Shown here in pieces: positions 30,467-38,200 of a stretch of 51,316 nucleotides of DNA (position 1 is the stretch's first letter; every line of letters begins with the position of its first letter). Below the pieces are notes generated by a model, which worked only from the letters and a program-made list of their open reading frames with translations, was not told the DNA's origin and searched no databases. The stretch is from a virus. Where the stretch lies: positions 1-51,316 of IMG/VR virus record IMGVR_UViG_3300018077_000011. One strand, 5' to 3'. The translations under genes and the position numbers were made by a program.

Positions 30467-31251
30467 TGGACTGTCCTTGTCTGCTCCAGCACCTGCATCA
30501 CCGCCAGCCCGTCTCGCAACGTCGCCAGCTTGCCATCTTGCTCCCCGCCTTCCAACCACGCAAGCCATGCCGCAAGCTCGTCCACATACATCCCATCATC
30601 CGCCGTCAACTCATACACCCGCTCGCCGACCGCCAGCCACGACTGGCGCGGCCCCCGGTCAATGCGAATGTCGTAACTCGAAGTCAGGCCGCTCACGTGC
30701 ATGATCCGCCCCAGCATCTGGTGGCCGTCCTGTACCAACTCCACTTCACGCGCCGGCCCCAGCAGGTACAGCGCCAGGTCAACGACGTGGCAGCCGGTCA
30801 CGCTCAGGACATCCGGGCCGTAGCGGGTGAGCAGGTTTTCCTGTGCATGGAAGGTGATATTGCCGTCCGCGGTCAGGCCGTGCAGGGCGGGGTGGAAACG
30901 GTATTGGAAGCCAACGGCGCAGGGAAGGTCTTGCAAAACCATGTATATCATTCCAGCCAGGTTAGAGTATTTTGCTGTCTGCTCAGGAACACACGGGGGC
31001 TTCTCAACAAGAAAGGGAATACGCTTCTCGGCCAGAACTTTCATGTGCGCCATGTGCAACCGTCCGGGAGTAGCAACAACGGCCCCGTCTGCGTCCGCGT
31101 TTTCCATGATGGCATGTAGCCAGTCTCTATAATTCGCCCCCTTCGCCGGGTTCGGGTCAACCGTCACCAGTTGCGCGTCGGGGCGCAGTGCGCGCAGGTT
31201 TTTGTAATGCCTGCTACCTATAGACCCCAACCCAAGACAGAGCAACTTCAT
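30463..31251 (-). CDS. Gfo/Idh/MocA-family oxidoreductase (PtmF-like)
   Basis: This 262-residue enzyme starts MKLLCLGLGSIGSRHYKNL (NAD-binding GxGxxG with the SRHYKNL helix). VVATPGRLHMAHM and FLVEKPP are the hallmarks of the family, which oxidises or reduces nucleotide sugars. The C-terminal half is short compared with 330-350-residue members. Gfo/Idh enzymes occur in legionaminic and pseudaminic acid clusters. It overlaps the homing endonuclease gene upstream by four bases. Confidence 0.8.
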   Translation of the reverse strand: MKLLCLGLGSIGSRHYKNLRALRPDAQLVTVDPNPAKGANYRDWLHAIMENADADGAVVATPGRLHMAHMKVLAEKRIPFLVEKPPCVPEQTAKYSNLAGMIYMVLQDLPCAVGFQYRFHPALHGLTADGNITFHAQENLLTRYGPDVLSVTGCHVVDLALYLLGPAREVELVQDGHQMLGRIMHVSGLTSSYDIRIDRGPRQSWLAVGERVYELTADDGMYVDELAAWLAWLEGGEQDGKLATLRDGLAVMQVLEQTRTVQ

Positions 31252-32027
31252 TTAGCCTCATCTAGAAATAATGGCAATTGATTCTTGTTAGCCTTTACCG
31301 CGTAGTAGGCCCTTGTAATCCGACTCATCTTAGATTTGTATTCCGTACTTCGTGGCGGTAACTTCTTGCCTTTTCTAGTGGCACTCATCTTTGCACGTGT
31401 TTCAGGCGATGCCTTTCGTCCTCGCAAGGTTTCGGCAATCTTTTTTCGTACTTCAATTGATTGCGCTGACTTTATCTGACTGATTTTCTTGCGCGTTGCA
31501 AGGCTAAGTTTCTTGCCAGTCAATGCACGTGAAAGTTTGTTCCGCGTTTCCTGTGAGCAGTTTAGTTTAATCTGGCGAAGTTTTTCTTTTGTTTCTTGAC
31601 TATGCTTTCGCCCTGCAAACCCTAACAGGAGTGCCTTCACTTCTGGCGATAACGGCTTTCCGAGTTTTGCCGCACGCATTTTCGCCTTTCCCTCTGGAGT
31701 ATGTTTTAGACCCAATACTCCATCTCCGCCGCGCGTACCATTTGTCAAGCGGAGACCGTCAGAAGTCAGCTTATCAATCCACCACCGCTCCCGAACTTTC
31801 CAGGTATCACTGTCGCATTCCTCAAGAATGACCATTCGCGGTATTTGGCCGATGCCTTTAAGTTTTGCTATCCAGCAACTCTTGTGAGTTTTCCCGCGAA
31901 GGTCTCTAACGTGTAGCTGCAAACGCCTGCTTGGATTCACCGACATTCCCACGTAGCGGATCTGGTCCGTAACAGGGTCTACTAAAGCATAAATATAGAT
32001 TGGCCTTATATCATTCCCGGAAGCCAT
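31248..32027 (-). CDS. GIY-YIG homing endonuclease with NUMOD3 repeats, inside the sugar operon
   Basis: This 259-residue protein starts at MASGNDIRPIYIYALVD. YIYALVD and IRYVGMS are the GIY-YIG elements, followed by the WI.KLK and ERWWIDKL segments. Residues about 115-245 hold NUMOD3-type modules of the form SQETKEKLRQIKL. It is the second of its kind in the window and is only distantly similar to the first. The stop ATGA overlaps the start of the oxidoreductase gene. The start is chosen because upstream in-frame codons lie inside the structured leader. Confidence 0.85.
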   Translation of the reverse strand: MASGNDIRPIYIYALVDPVTDQIRYVGMSVNPSRRLQLHVRDLRGKTHKSCWIAKLKGIGQIPRMVILEECDSDTWKVRERWWIDKLTSDGLRLTNGTRGGDGVLGLKHTPEGKAKMRAAKLGKPLSPEVKALLLGFAGRKHSQETKEKLRQIKLNCSQETRNKLSRALTGKKLSLATRKKISQIKSAQSIEVRKKIAETLRGRKASPETRAKMSATRKGKKLPPRSTEYKSKMSRITRAYYAVKANKNQLPLFLDEAK

Positions 32028-32172
32028 AGCAAAACGCCCTCCATGTGCTGCCATCGTTATCGAGACGAACGGCGGGACGCAAGTCCACACATGAAGGGCG
32101 CTTTGCCCACAATATGAAATTATGACCAACGACAGAAAAGCAAAACGCCCCGGTTCCGCTCGTCTCGATAGC
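32028..32172 (-). promoter_or_regulatory. Structured leader with two interleaved stems
   Basis: Stem A pairs 32028-32046 (GCAAAACGCCC...) with about 32084-32108 (...AGGGCGCTTTGC). Stem B pairs about 32058-32079 (tatcgagacga...cgggacg) with 32146-32170 (cgccccgg...tcgtctcgata). The arms alternate A-B-A-B, so a pseudoknot or two mutually exclusive folds is possible. On the minus strand both TTTTGC tracts follow an arm, as in terminators. The same architecture occurs at 44.70-44.83 kb. Confidence 0.55.
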
Positions 32173-32175
32173 CAT

Positions 32176-32181
32176 ATTATA
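32176..32181 (-). promoter_or_regulatory. -10 box TATAAT for the endonuclease leader
   Basis: A perfect minus-strand TATAAT overlaps the aminotransferase stop codon. The predicted start is right at the 5' arm of stem B. No convincing -35 box is seen. Confidence 0.45.
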
Positions 32182-33412
32182 CAACATTTGTCGAAACCTT
32201 GCGGGCCGCTGCCAGAGTTTCTTCCACATCCGAGAGCGTATGAACGAGAGTCGGGAAGTTTGGCCGATGCACCATGTAGCCAGCGCCGATCATGCGGCTG
32301 CAAAACGCCAGCCATTCATCATCGGACGGAAACGCAAACACGGACCGCTCAGGCTGCCCGATGCACTTGATACCCAGGGCATTATAGCCATCCTTCAGCG
32401 CCTGCCCGATGCGCCGCAGGTGGCCCGCCTCGCCATATACCGTATCACGGTTTGCCAGCAGCCAGCGGACTGTAGCAGCGGCCACGGCGCACGGTCCCGG
32501 TGCGCCTCCGAAAGTCGTGCTATAGAACACGTCCGTTCCGAGCCGTCCAACCATATCAGCACGCCCGATAAGCGCCGACACTCCGCCAGTAGCGCACATG
32601 GCTTTCCCGAGACAGATCATGTCCGGCTTCACGCCGTAGTATTCCGCCGTCCCGCCCAACGCCAGCCGGAAGCCGAGCACCACATCATCGAAGATCAGCG
32701 GAATATTGTTATGATCACATGCGGCGCGGCAAACTGAAAGCCATAGCCGCGCTGCCTCATCTTCTACGGGCGGTACTTCTACCATCAGGCAGGCGCATTT
32801 CTCGGCGCAATAGAAAAGGCGGGAATGAGCTTTCCATTCGGGTTCGGTGCGCGGATCATAACACTCAAAGCGGTAATGCCCCCGCTCGGCATAGCCGGGA
32901 TACCCGAGGTTGCCAGGCTCGTGTGAAAAATCCGTCTGTGCCCCATGATAGCCCTGAGACGCTATCGGCTCTCGCCCTGTCACAGCCCGCGCAACGCGGA
33001 CGGCCGCCGCACACGAATCACCGCCATTCTGAAAGAAGCGCACGGCCAGATCGTCGGAAGTCAGCAGGCCGTCAAAGACTGTGCTGAGGGCGTCAGCCAG
33101 TGCGTACTCGTGCCCGTGGCCGTATGAGCCGGGAATATTCGAGCCAGCGCTCTCAATAGCTTCTGTCAACGGATACGTGCCATTGAAAGTAAGCAGAGTT
33201 CTTTCATCCGGTGCTCCGAACAGCAACCCCGCCTGACCCACGACCCAGGTCAACAGTTCCTTGACTTCCGTATGCCCGTCCGCATACACGAATTCGACAT
33301 CTTCCCAGACGCCAGTTGCCCTGAGCGTGCGCGCCGAGACCGCGCCAGGGGGCAGGGGGCGTCGGCCTCTGGATTGAGTTGACGCCAGACCTGCAAGAGA
33401 AATTTTAGTCAC
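32177..33412 (-). CDS. Class III aminotransferase (glutamate-1-semialdehyde type)
   Basis: This 411-residue PLP enzyme shows RFFQNGGDSCAAAVRVARAVTG, then IPLIFDDVVLGFRLALGG (PLP-ring aspartate) and MICLGKAM with the Schiff-base lysine, then TTFGGAPGPCAVAAAT. These are class III (GSA-AM-like) features, not the DegT type usual in PseC. In this cluster it probably transfers an amino group to a keto sugar, replacing a DegT enzyme. The N-terminal 45 residues are a variable extension. The start overlaps the Lar-like gene by eight bases. Confidence 0.8.
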   Translation of the reverse strand: MTKISLAGLASTQSRGRRPLPPGAVSARTLRATGVWEDVEFVYADGHTEVKELLTWVVGQAGLLFGAPDERTLLTFNGTYPLTEAIESAGSNIPGSYGHGHEYALADALSTVFDGLLTSDDLAVRFFQNGGDSCAAAVRVARAVTGREPIASQGYHGAQTDFSHEPGNLGYPGYAERGHYRFECYDPRTEPEWKAHSRLFYCAEKCACLMVEVPPVEDEAARLWLSVCRAACDHNNIPLIFDDVVLGFRLALGGTAEYYGVKPDMICLGKAMCATGGVSALIGRADMVGRLGTDVFYSTTFGGAPGPCAVAAATVRWLLANRDTVYGEAGHLRRIGQALKDGYNALGIKCIGQPERSVFAFPSDDEWLAFCSRMIGAGYMVHRPNFPTLVHTLSDVEETLAAARKVSTNVV

Positions 33413-33623
33413 TGACGTTTTTCTCCGGCTGACCGTATGTCTTGTTCCAGAGTGCTACCACATCCTCGTTCGCGCCGCATTCAACATAGCGCCTCTGCCC
33501 CTTACAATTGTCGCACTCCATAAAGGCGACCCATCCGCCCGGATACTTTCTGTCGTTCGTAAAAGCTGGTCCGAACGGTTCCTTACCGCAATTACTACAT
33601 GGTTTCTTCACTGTTTTGCCCAC
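33405..33623 (-). CDS. Lar-like zinc-finger protein
   Basis: This 72-residue protein contains PCSNCGKEP, a CDNCKGQRRYVECGANED segment and VVALWNKTYG, the pattern of Lar-type restriction alleviation zinc fingers (two Cys pairs and a C-terminal A-x-x-WN). Lar proteins modulate type I restriction, and this would fit the DNA-modification genes of the phage. It lies between the NeuB-like and aminotransferase genes, an odd place for it, overlapping the former by 16 bases. Confidence 0.65.
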   Translation of the reverse strand: MGKTVKKPCSNCGKEPFGPAFTNDRKYPGGWVAFMECDNCKGQRRYVECGANEDVVALWNKTYGQPEKNVSD

Positions 33624-34321
33624 GCTTTCACCCTCCTGACCATGTGCGCGAATTCACCCGGCAACAGGCTATGCTTTCCTTCAGGGTCACTGCGCGCTAA
33701 TGCCAGATGCTTCTCAACAACCACCGTCCCGAGCCGCGCGGCAAGGGCGCAGTCCAGCCAGCCCGGAGCGCGCGTATGGGACGACCAGCCCCAGCCAGGA
33801 CCGTGGAGGCTGGCATAACGCGCCATGCGAATTACGTTTATCAGAGACCACGCCATTGATGCAGGGTACTCAGGAATTGCATGTAGTGTGATAACGGGAA
33901 TTGGCCCCGGATAATGGTTACGCCCGATGTGGGGCAAGGAACGATACAACGGCCTGCCATATTTCTTGCATGCCTGAAGCGTCTGTCGAATCAGAACTGT
34001 GTTGGCCCACTCCCGCGCCGCCAGCTTCAGGAAGTCGCAATGCTGCGCCACAAGTTGCACCGCCTCCCCGTCGAATACCGATGCGCCAGCTTTCAGGCCA
34101 TACCGGTGCGCTTCTTCCACAAACTCAGACAGACGCTCACGCGGAAACTCCCACGCCCGCTTTGCCTCGCGCATGTGCTCAGGATAGATCACATCCGTAC
34201 GCCAGAGTTGCACTTTGGCATGTGTGGCCCCGGCACCGGCCGCAAAGGCACAGAACAAATCGAAACCCCAATCATGCGCCTGCGGGTTGGAACCAAACTC
34301 GGCAATGATCTCAACTGTCAT
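33608..34321 (-). CDS. NeuB/PseI-type nonulosonic acid synthase, short form
   Basis: This 237-residue TIM-barrel protein contains VEIIAEFGSNPQAHDWGFDL, ATHAKVQLW, YP at the substrate site, FLKLAAREWAN (NeuB K-x-A/G-S-type region), LHAIPEYPAS and VVVEKHLALARSDPEGKHSL (metal and PEP-binding segment, DPEGKHSL). It should condense PEP with a six-carbon sugar to give a nine-carbon sugar acid. The usual C-terminal SAF/antifreeze-like domain of about 60-70 residues is missing, which is unusual since most family members have about 340 residues. The ATGA overlap with the PseB-like gene shows co-translation. Confidence 0.8.
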   Translation of the reverse strand: MTVEIIAEFGSNPQAHDWGFDLFCAFAAGAGATHAKVQLWRTDVIYPEHMREAKRAWEFPRERLSEFVEEAHRYGLKAGASVFDGEAVQLVAQHCDFLKLAAREWANTVLIRQTLQACKKYGRPLYRSLPHIGRNHYPGPIPVITLHAIPEYPASMAWSLINVIRMARYASLHGPGWGWSSHTRAPGWLDCALAARLGTVVVEKHLALARSDPEGKHSLLPGEFAHMVRRVKAWAKQ

Positions 34322-35301
34322 AGCAGCCTCCGCAACTCCTCCACACCCATCCGCTCCGCCGTATCGCTTGCGTACTGCCCGCCGGGGGGCAGGGGGCTAC
34401 CCGCCCACGGATTATAATTCCAGACGGCACACAATGCGGCGGGCGGCTCCACGACACAGGCCCAGCCGCAGTCTACAGCGCGCCCGGCCTCATCTGTGGA
34501 TAGCAGCGTCTCGTGCTGCTTTTCGCCCGGCCGCGTCCCATTCGTGCGCCAGCCGCTCACCGCAAAGATGTCCGCCAGATCGCCCAGCCGCCACGCCCTG
34601 AGCTTCGGGACGAAAATCTCTCCGCCGTGCATCTGGCGCAGAGCCTGCCAGCAAAAGGCCGTCCACTCGTCCATCGGCAGATGGAAGCGCGTCATGTCGG
34701 GATCGGTCACGGTGAGCGGCTTCCCTTCCAGCCGCTGCATCCGCCAGCGAACAGACACCGAGCCGCGTGAGCCCCAGACGTTCCCCCCGCGCGCCACGGC
34801 AAAGCGCGAGCCGCGATGCAGGCCGGCGGCATTGGCCTGCACAAACAGGCTCTCTGCCACGGCCTTGGTCTTGCCGTACAGATTGATCGGATGAATGGCC
34901 TTGTCCGTGGATACCAGCAGACAGCGGGACACCCCGGTGTCAAGCGCAGCCCGGATCACATTGGCCGATCCCTGGCAGTTGGTCTTGTAGAATTCGTCAG
35001 CCTGCTCTTCGCCGATGTGAATATGCTTGAGCGCCGCCGCATGGACAACCGCCGTCACGCCGTCAAACGCCAGCCCCAGCCGCCCCGGATCGCGCACATC
35101 GCCCAGCAGGTACGTCATGCGCGGCCCCGGCGGGAAGCGCGCGGCCATCGTCTCCTGGCGATCCTCGTCGCGGGAGAGAATGCGGACCCGGACGGTTGTG
35201 CGCTCGAGCAGGTAGCGGGTGAGCGCCTGGCCGAATGAGCCGGTGCCGCCGGTGATGCAGATGACTTCAGGTTGCGGGGATAGCCCGGCGTAAACTAGCA
35301 G
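34318..35301 (-). CDS. PseB-like UDP-sugar 4,6-dehydratase/5-epimerase, no canonical start codon
   Basis: The Rossmann loop TGGTGSFGQALTRYLLE lies upstream of the first ATG (35148) in the same frame, so that ATG cannot be the real start. Reading back to the stop of the previous gene there is no ATG, GTG or TTG; a CTG at 35301 is the best candidate (327 residues). Catalytic text: LLGDVRDPGRLGLAF, HAAALKHIHIGEEQADEFYKTN, STDKAIHPINLYGKTKAV (Asp-Lys and Tyr-x3-Lys), DMTRFHLPMDEW and KLHE-like EKQHETLL near the end. This is the FlaA1/PseB type, which turns UDP-GlcNAc into the 4-keto sugar starting pseudaminic acid synthesis. It is the first gene of the sugar cluster. Confidence 0.8.
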   Translation of the reverse strand: MLVYAGLSPQPEVICITGGTGSFGQALTRYLLERTTVRVRILSRDEDRQETMAARFPPGPRMTYLLGDVRDPGRLGLAFDGVTAVVHAAALKHIHIGEEQADEFYKTNCQGSANVIRAALDTGVSRCLLVSTDKAIHPINLYGKTKAVAESLFVQANAAGLHRGSRFAVARGGNVWGSRGSVSVRWRMQRLEGKPLTVTDPDMTRFHLPMDEWTAFCWQALRQMHGGEIFVPKLRAWRLGDLADIFAVSGWRTNGTRPGEKQHETLLSTDEAGRAVDCGWACVVEPPAALCAVWNYNPWAGSPLPPGGQYASDTAERMGVEELRRLL

Positions 35302-35305
35302 AAAT

Positions 35306-35869
35306 TCAGGTAGTGGAGTTTTGATTGTCGCCGTCCTGAATGACAGCCCCCATCGCGGGGTCAGTGGTTGCTATGTTGACGGATAGGCCAGCCGCACGGA
35401 AGAGTTGAACGGCAGCGGGATCGCGGGCAATATCAGCGTGGGTCAGGCCGAGCTCGGCCATGCGGTGCAATAGTGCTTCGCTGGCGTCGTGGGTGACAGT
35501 CTGCGCCAGTTTGCCCTCGGCGCGGTCCATCAGGGAGTTAAGCATAGATGAGCTTGGTTCAAATAGAAGCGCAAGATACGAGCGAATCACGACCGCTTCT
35601 TTCAGCGTCACCCGTCCTACCTTGCGGAGTTCGGCCCGATACGTCTCAAAGTAGTCTGCAAGCTCAAGGCCGGTCAGGTCGCCAACCTTCCCGATCAACT
35701 CAGCCCATGACTCACCCCGTTTCACCCCGCCTTTCGGATTTCCAGATTGGCCGTGCTGCCACGGCTTCAGGTTTGCAATGCGGCCCTTATTTCCACTGCG
35801 CCCGTCTGTGCCAGCAGTGGATTTTTTCCTGCTTGCAGTTGCTTTCGGCTTGCCGTTCTTGCGTGTCAT
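35306..35869 (-). CDS. DUF5681-type phage protein
   Basis: This 187-residue protein has an N-terminal basic tract and LKPWQHGQSGNPKGG, the hallmark of the DUF5681 family, found in phages near terminase and packaging genes. It may be a small terminase subunit or other DNA-associated protein. It ends a few bases before the dehydratase, so the sugar cluster directly follows it. Confidence 0.6.
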   Translation of the reverse strand: MTRKNGKPKATASRKKSTAGTDGRSGNKGRIANLKPWQHGQSGNPKGGVKRGESWAELIGKVGDLTGLELADYFETYRAELRKVGRVTLKEAVVIRSYLALLFEPSSSMLNSLMDRAEGKLAQTVTHDASEALLHRMAELGLTHADIARDPAAVQLFRAAGLSVNIATTDPAMGAVIQDGDNQNSTT

Positions 35870-35882
35870 ATCAGAACAGGAT

Positions 35883-35988
35883 AGTTTTTCTTATCGAAAG
35901 CAGACAAAAGAGCCGTCACAATTCAGCCTGAAAAGCGAGAGAAGTGGTAAAAATTGTGTTTGCTCTAAGTTTCCTTATCATAAGCAGA
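35883..35988. promoter_or_regulatory. Two direct copies of a 21-22-base element upstream of the DUF5681 gene
   Basis: AGTTTTTCTTATCGAAAGC... (35883-35904) and AGTTTCCTTATCATAAG... (35968-35988) both end in AGCAGA and are 85 bases apart. Each has an imperfect CTTATC-N-ATAAG-like dyad. They sit in the gap before the DUF5681/sugar operon, so binding by a regulator is likely. Confidence 0.45.
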
Positions 35989-36008
35989 CGCTACCACGCC
36001 CTGCCCTC

Positions 36009-36548
36009 TCAATGCAGACCCAGCGGGTTACGCTCGGAATACTGAAGGTACAGGTTCCCGGTTCCTGCTGGCCGCTGTCCTCCGGCATAATCACACTTCA
36101 CCTGTACGTCGTGCTTACCGTTCGCCTGTATATCTTTGCCCGCGATCTGGTTTTCCTTTCCTTCGATAACGGAAGGCGCAACCGGCAGAGTGATAAGGCC
36201 CCGGTGCATCATGCTCTGCGCCACTTGCATGGCCTTGTGTCCTCTGGCAGACGTTGGCTCACGGACGGAGCATGGAAACTCTGCCAGTATCTCAGCCGGG
36301 ACAGGAATGCGACGGCAGCCCCGTATAGCAATCGGCGGCACCAGATAGCCCATCGCCGTAGCCCCGTTGACTCCCGTCTGGTAAGCGGGTCTTTTCGGGT
36401 ACAGCCCGGTATCGCAGGCCTGTTTCGCAGCGCGGGTCTCGAATAGATACACAGCACCTTCCAGAAAACAAACATGAATGCGGAAGTCACTCTGCTCTGT
36501 TTGAATGCCGTACTCAACCAGCCTGATTCCCCCAGGCGTCCCATCCAT
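36009..36548 (-). CDS. Hypothetical protein downstream of the MT-A70 methylase
   Basis: This 179-residue protein starts MDGTPGGIRLVEYGIQ (upstream start at 36605 is unlikely because it lies deeper in the methylase). It contains FRIHVCFLEGAVYLFETRAAKQ and TGVNGATAMGYLVPPIAIRG. Weak likeness to nuclease-type sequences is possible but not convincing. Overlap with the methylase suggests a paired function. Confidence 0.5.
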   Translation of the reverse strand: MDGTPGGIRLVEYGIQTEQSDFRIHVCFLEGAVYLFETRAAKQACDTGLYPKRPAYQTGVNGATAMGYLVPPIAIRGCRRIPVPAEILAEFPCSVREPTSARGHKAMQVAQSMMHRGLITLPVAPSVIEGKENQIAGKDIQANGKHDVQVKCDYAGGQRPAGTGNLYLQYSERNPLGLH

Positions 36549-37509
36549 TCCTTTGACCTCTTGCGAACAGTTCCATGTAACGGCAACCCGGATACAGCTT
36601 CTCAATCAGGTCGTACACTTCATCGGGTTTCCGGCTGTGCTCACGCAATGGAGCCATGATGACCGATCCGATGGGCGGTGAGATATGTTGTTCGAGCGGC
36701 GTAAAGCTCCCCCGCGTCCCCAGCAACAGCAACTCGTGCCGGCCCCTGACATAGAATCCAGTCCCCCGCTGGCGGTGTTCTGTCTTGGCCCACACAAGGT
36801 TAGTCTTGTATTCAAAGTCCCACGCTTCCATGAGTTCAAGTGCCTCATTCAAAAATGGGTTAGTGCTCCATAGAAAGAGAACTGCATCGGCAGCAACAGT
36901 CAGGTTAATCTCTTTCGGGAGCTTCACCAATTCAGCAAGTGCCATACCGGAATAATGCAGTGAAGCAGGACCCCAGGACTCATTCTGGTTGTCGTACGCC
37001 CATGGCGGATCGGCATAGATAACGTTGTAGGCCGTGACCCCGGCAAGTGCCGCCGCATCCCGGCGAATGCCGTTCTGGTGGTCACGCACTGCCTGGCGTA
37101 GTTCGCGCGTATGCCAGTCATTCTCAACAGCCTCACCCAACAACCGATCCCGCTCTGGCGGTTCAAGAGCAGCCACTATCCGGTGGTGTACCCAGGAAAG
37201 ATTGTCGGAGCGCTCCGACAATTCAAACCTTGCCGCTACCCACTTGTAATCCCGGAGCGTGCCGTATTCCCGCTCCGGCCACAGCGCCAGTGCCTGGCTG
37301 TACTCCTCACCGTATGCCCGCTCCCCGTAGTTAAGCCAGTCCCCGATGACCCACTGGATAGCACTCTCAACCCGACGCAACCCCTGACCGTATGCGTGCC
37401 ACAACTCATAGTCAACCGGGCCTTTCCCGTTCTCCACCACAAGGCCGGTCGGTGTGGCAATGAATGGCCCCGAACTGATAGCCGGTATCTGTAAGGACAG
37501 ATCAGACAC
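36514..37509 (-). CDS. MT-A70-type adenine DNA methyltransferase
   Basis: This 331-residue protein starts at a GTG in a TAGTG overlap with the RusA-like gene. It contains IYADPPWAYD (the DPPW catalytic motif), SLHYSGMALAELVKLP, AVLFLWSTNPFLNEAL, TNLVWAKTEH and the HELLLLGTRG loop, in the order of MT-A70 N6-adenine methylases. The N-terminal 150 residues are a helical ParB/replication-like extension with KWVAARFELSERSDNLSW. It would methylate phage DNA, giving protection against host restriction. Confidence 0.85.
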   Translation of the reverse strand: MSDLSLQIPAISSGPFIATPTGLVVENGKGPVDYELWHAYGQGLRRVESAIQWVIGDWLNYGERAYGEEYSQALALWPEREYGTLRDYKWVAARFELSERSDNLSWVHHRIVAALEPPERDRLLGEAVENDWHTRELRQAVRDHQNGIRRDAAALAGVTAYNVIYADPPWAYDNQNESWGPASLHYSGMALAELVKLPKEINLTVAADAVLFLWSTNPFLNEALELMEAWDFEYKTNLVWAKTEHRQRGTGFYVRGRHELLLLGTRGSFTPLEQHISPPIGSVIMAPLREHSRKPDEVYDLIEKLYPGCRYMELFARGQRNGWDAWGNQAG

Positions 37510-37859
37510 TATTCCCCGATCCGGACCGCCACCCGTCCGCCCGGCTCCACGTCGCCCCACTCCACGGTATCGAGCACGAAGCGGGAGTCGTTGACGCCCA
37601 GCGCATCGGCCACGCCATCAAGTAACGACTTGCAACTACTGATAGCGTTATCCTGGTCCCTGCGCCTTGCGTCCGGCGGGTGCATGGTGATCTTCAGTCC
37701 GTGACTGGCCGGCACCTGCGCCCGGTCACCAAGTGCCACCAGTGTGAGTATCTTTGCAGTAGTGCGAGCCGTCTTGACCACCTTCGAGCGTCTGCGCCAG
37801 TGCGCCCGGCTGTTGGGATTGAGAACCTTGTCCGGCCAAGGAAGATTAACAATCATCAC
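37509..37859 (-). CDS. RusA-like Holliday junction resolvase
   Basis: This 116-residue protein shows the RusA order: NLPWPDKVLNPNSRAHW near the start, KITMHPPDARRRDQDNAISSCKSLLDG with the catalytic aspartates of the DxDN motif, and LGVNDSRFVLD. It starts with GTG or, two codons shorter, ATG in a TGATG overlap. It resolves recombination intermediates, probably during replication and packaging. Confidence 0.85.
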   Translation of the reverse strand: MMIVNLPWPDKVLNPNSRAHWRRRSKVVKTARTTAKILTLVALGDRAQVPASHGLKITMHPPDARRRDQDNAISSCKSLLDGVADALGVNDSRFVLDTVEWGDVEPGGRVAVRIGE

Positions 37860-38200
37860 CGCACCCGCCAGCTCCGCGGCAGGTCGTCGTCTGCCCCCTG
37901 CCCCGCGCCGTCCGGCTTATCGGGCCGCGTGTCGCGTTCACTGGCCCCCTGCTTTACCTCCAGACGCGAGCGACCGGCGTCGCTCCGGTTATGTATCGCA
38001 ACCTTCGCCTGTTCGAGCGCATCCACCGCAACCTGTATAAACTCTCGCACGCTGCGGGGCATCTCGTGAGACAGCAGCAGGCGCATACCCAGCGCCTCTT
38101 CAACCCGGAGCAGGATCACGCCTGCCGACTGCGGCCACGGCAGCGCGGCGAACGGCTCGTCGAGAGCGGCTTCCAGTTCAATCAGCTCTGACGAAGCCAT
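37856..38200 (-). CDS. Hypothetical protein
   Basis: This 114-residue protein starts MASSELIELEAALDEP. A central amphipathic helix (HEMPRSVREFIQVAVDALEQ) is followed by a charged, disordered-looking C-terminus. Not recognised. Confidence 0.55.
   Translation of the reverse strand: MASSELIELEAALDEPFAALPWPQSAGVILLRVEEALGMRLLLSHEMPRSVREFIQVAVDALEQAKVAIHNRSDAGRSRLEVKQGASERDTRPDKPDGAGQGADDDLPRSWRVR

Noticed and set aside
32011-32175. Small open frame across the interleaved stems at 32.1 kb
   Set aside because: It is read directly through hairpin arms and a duplicated TTTTGC element; the codon text has no protein-like character.
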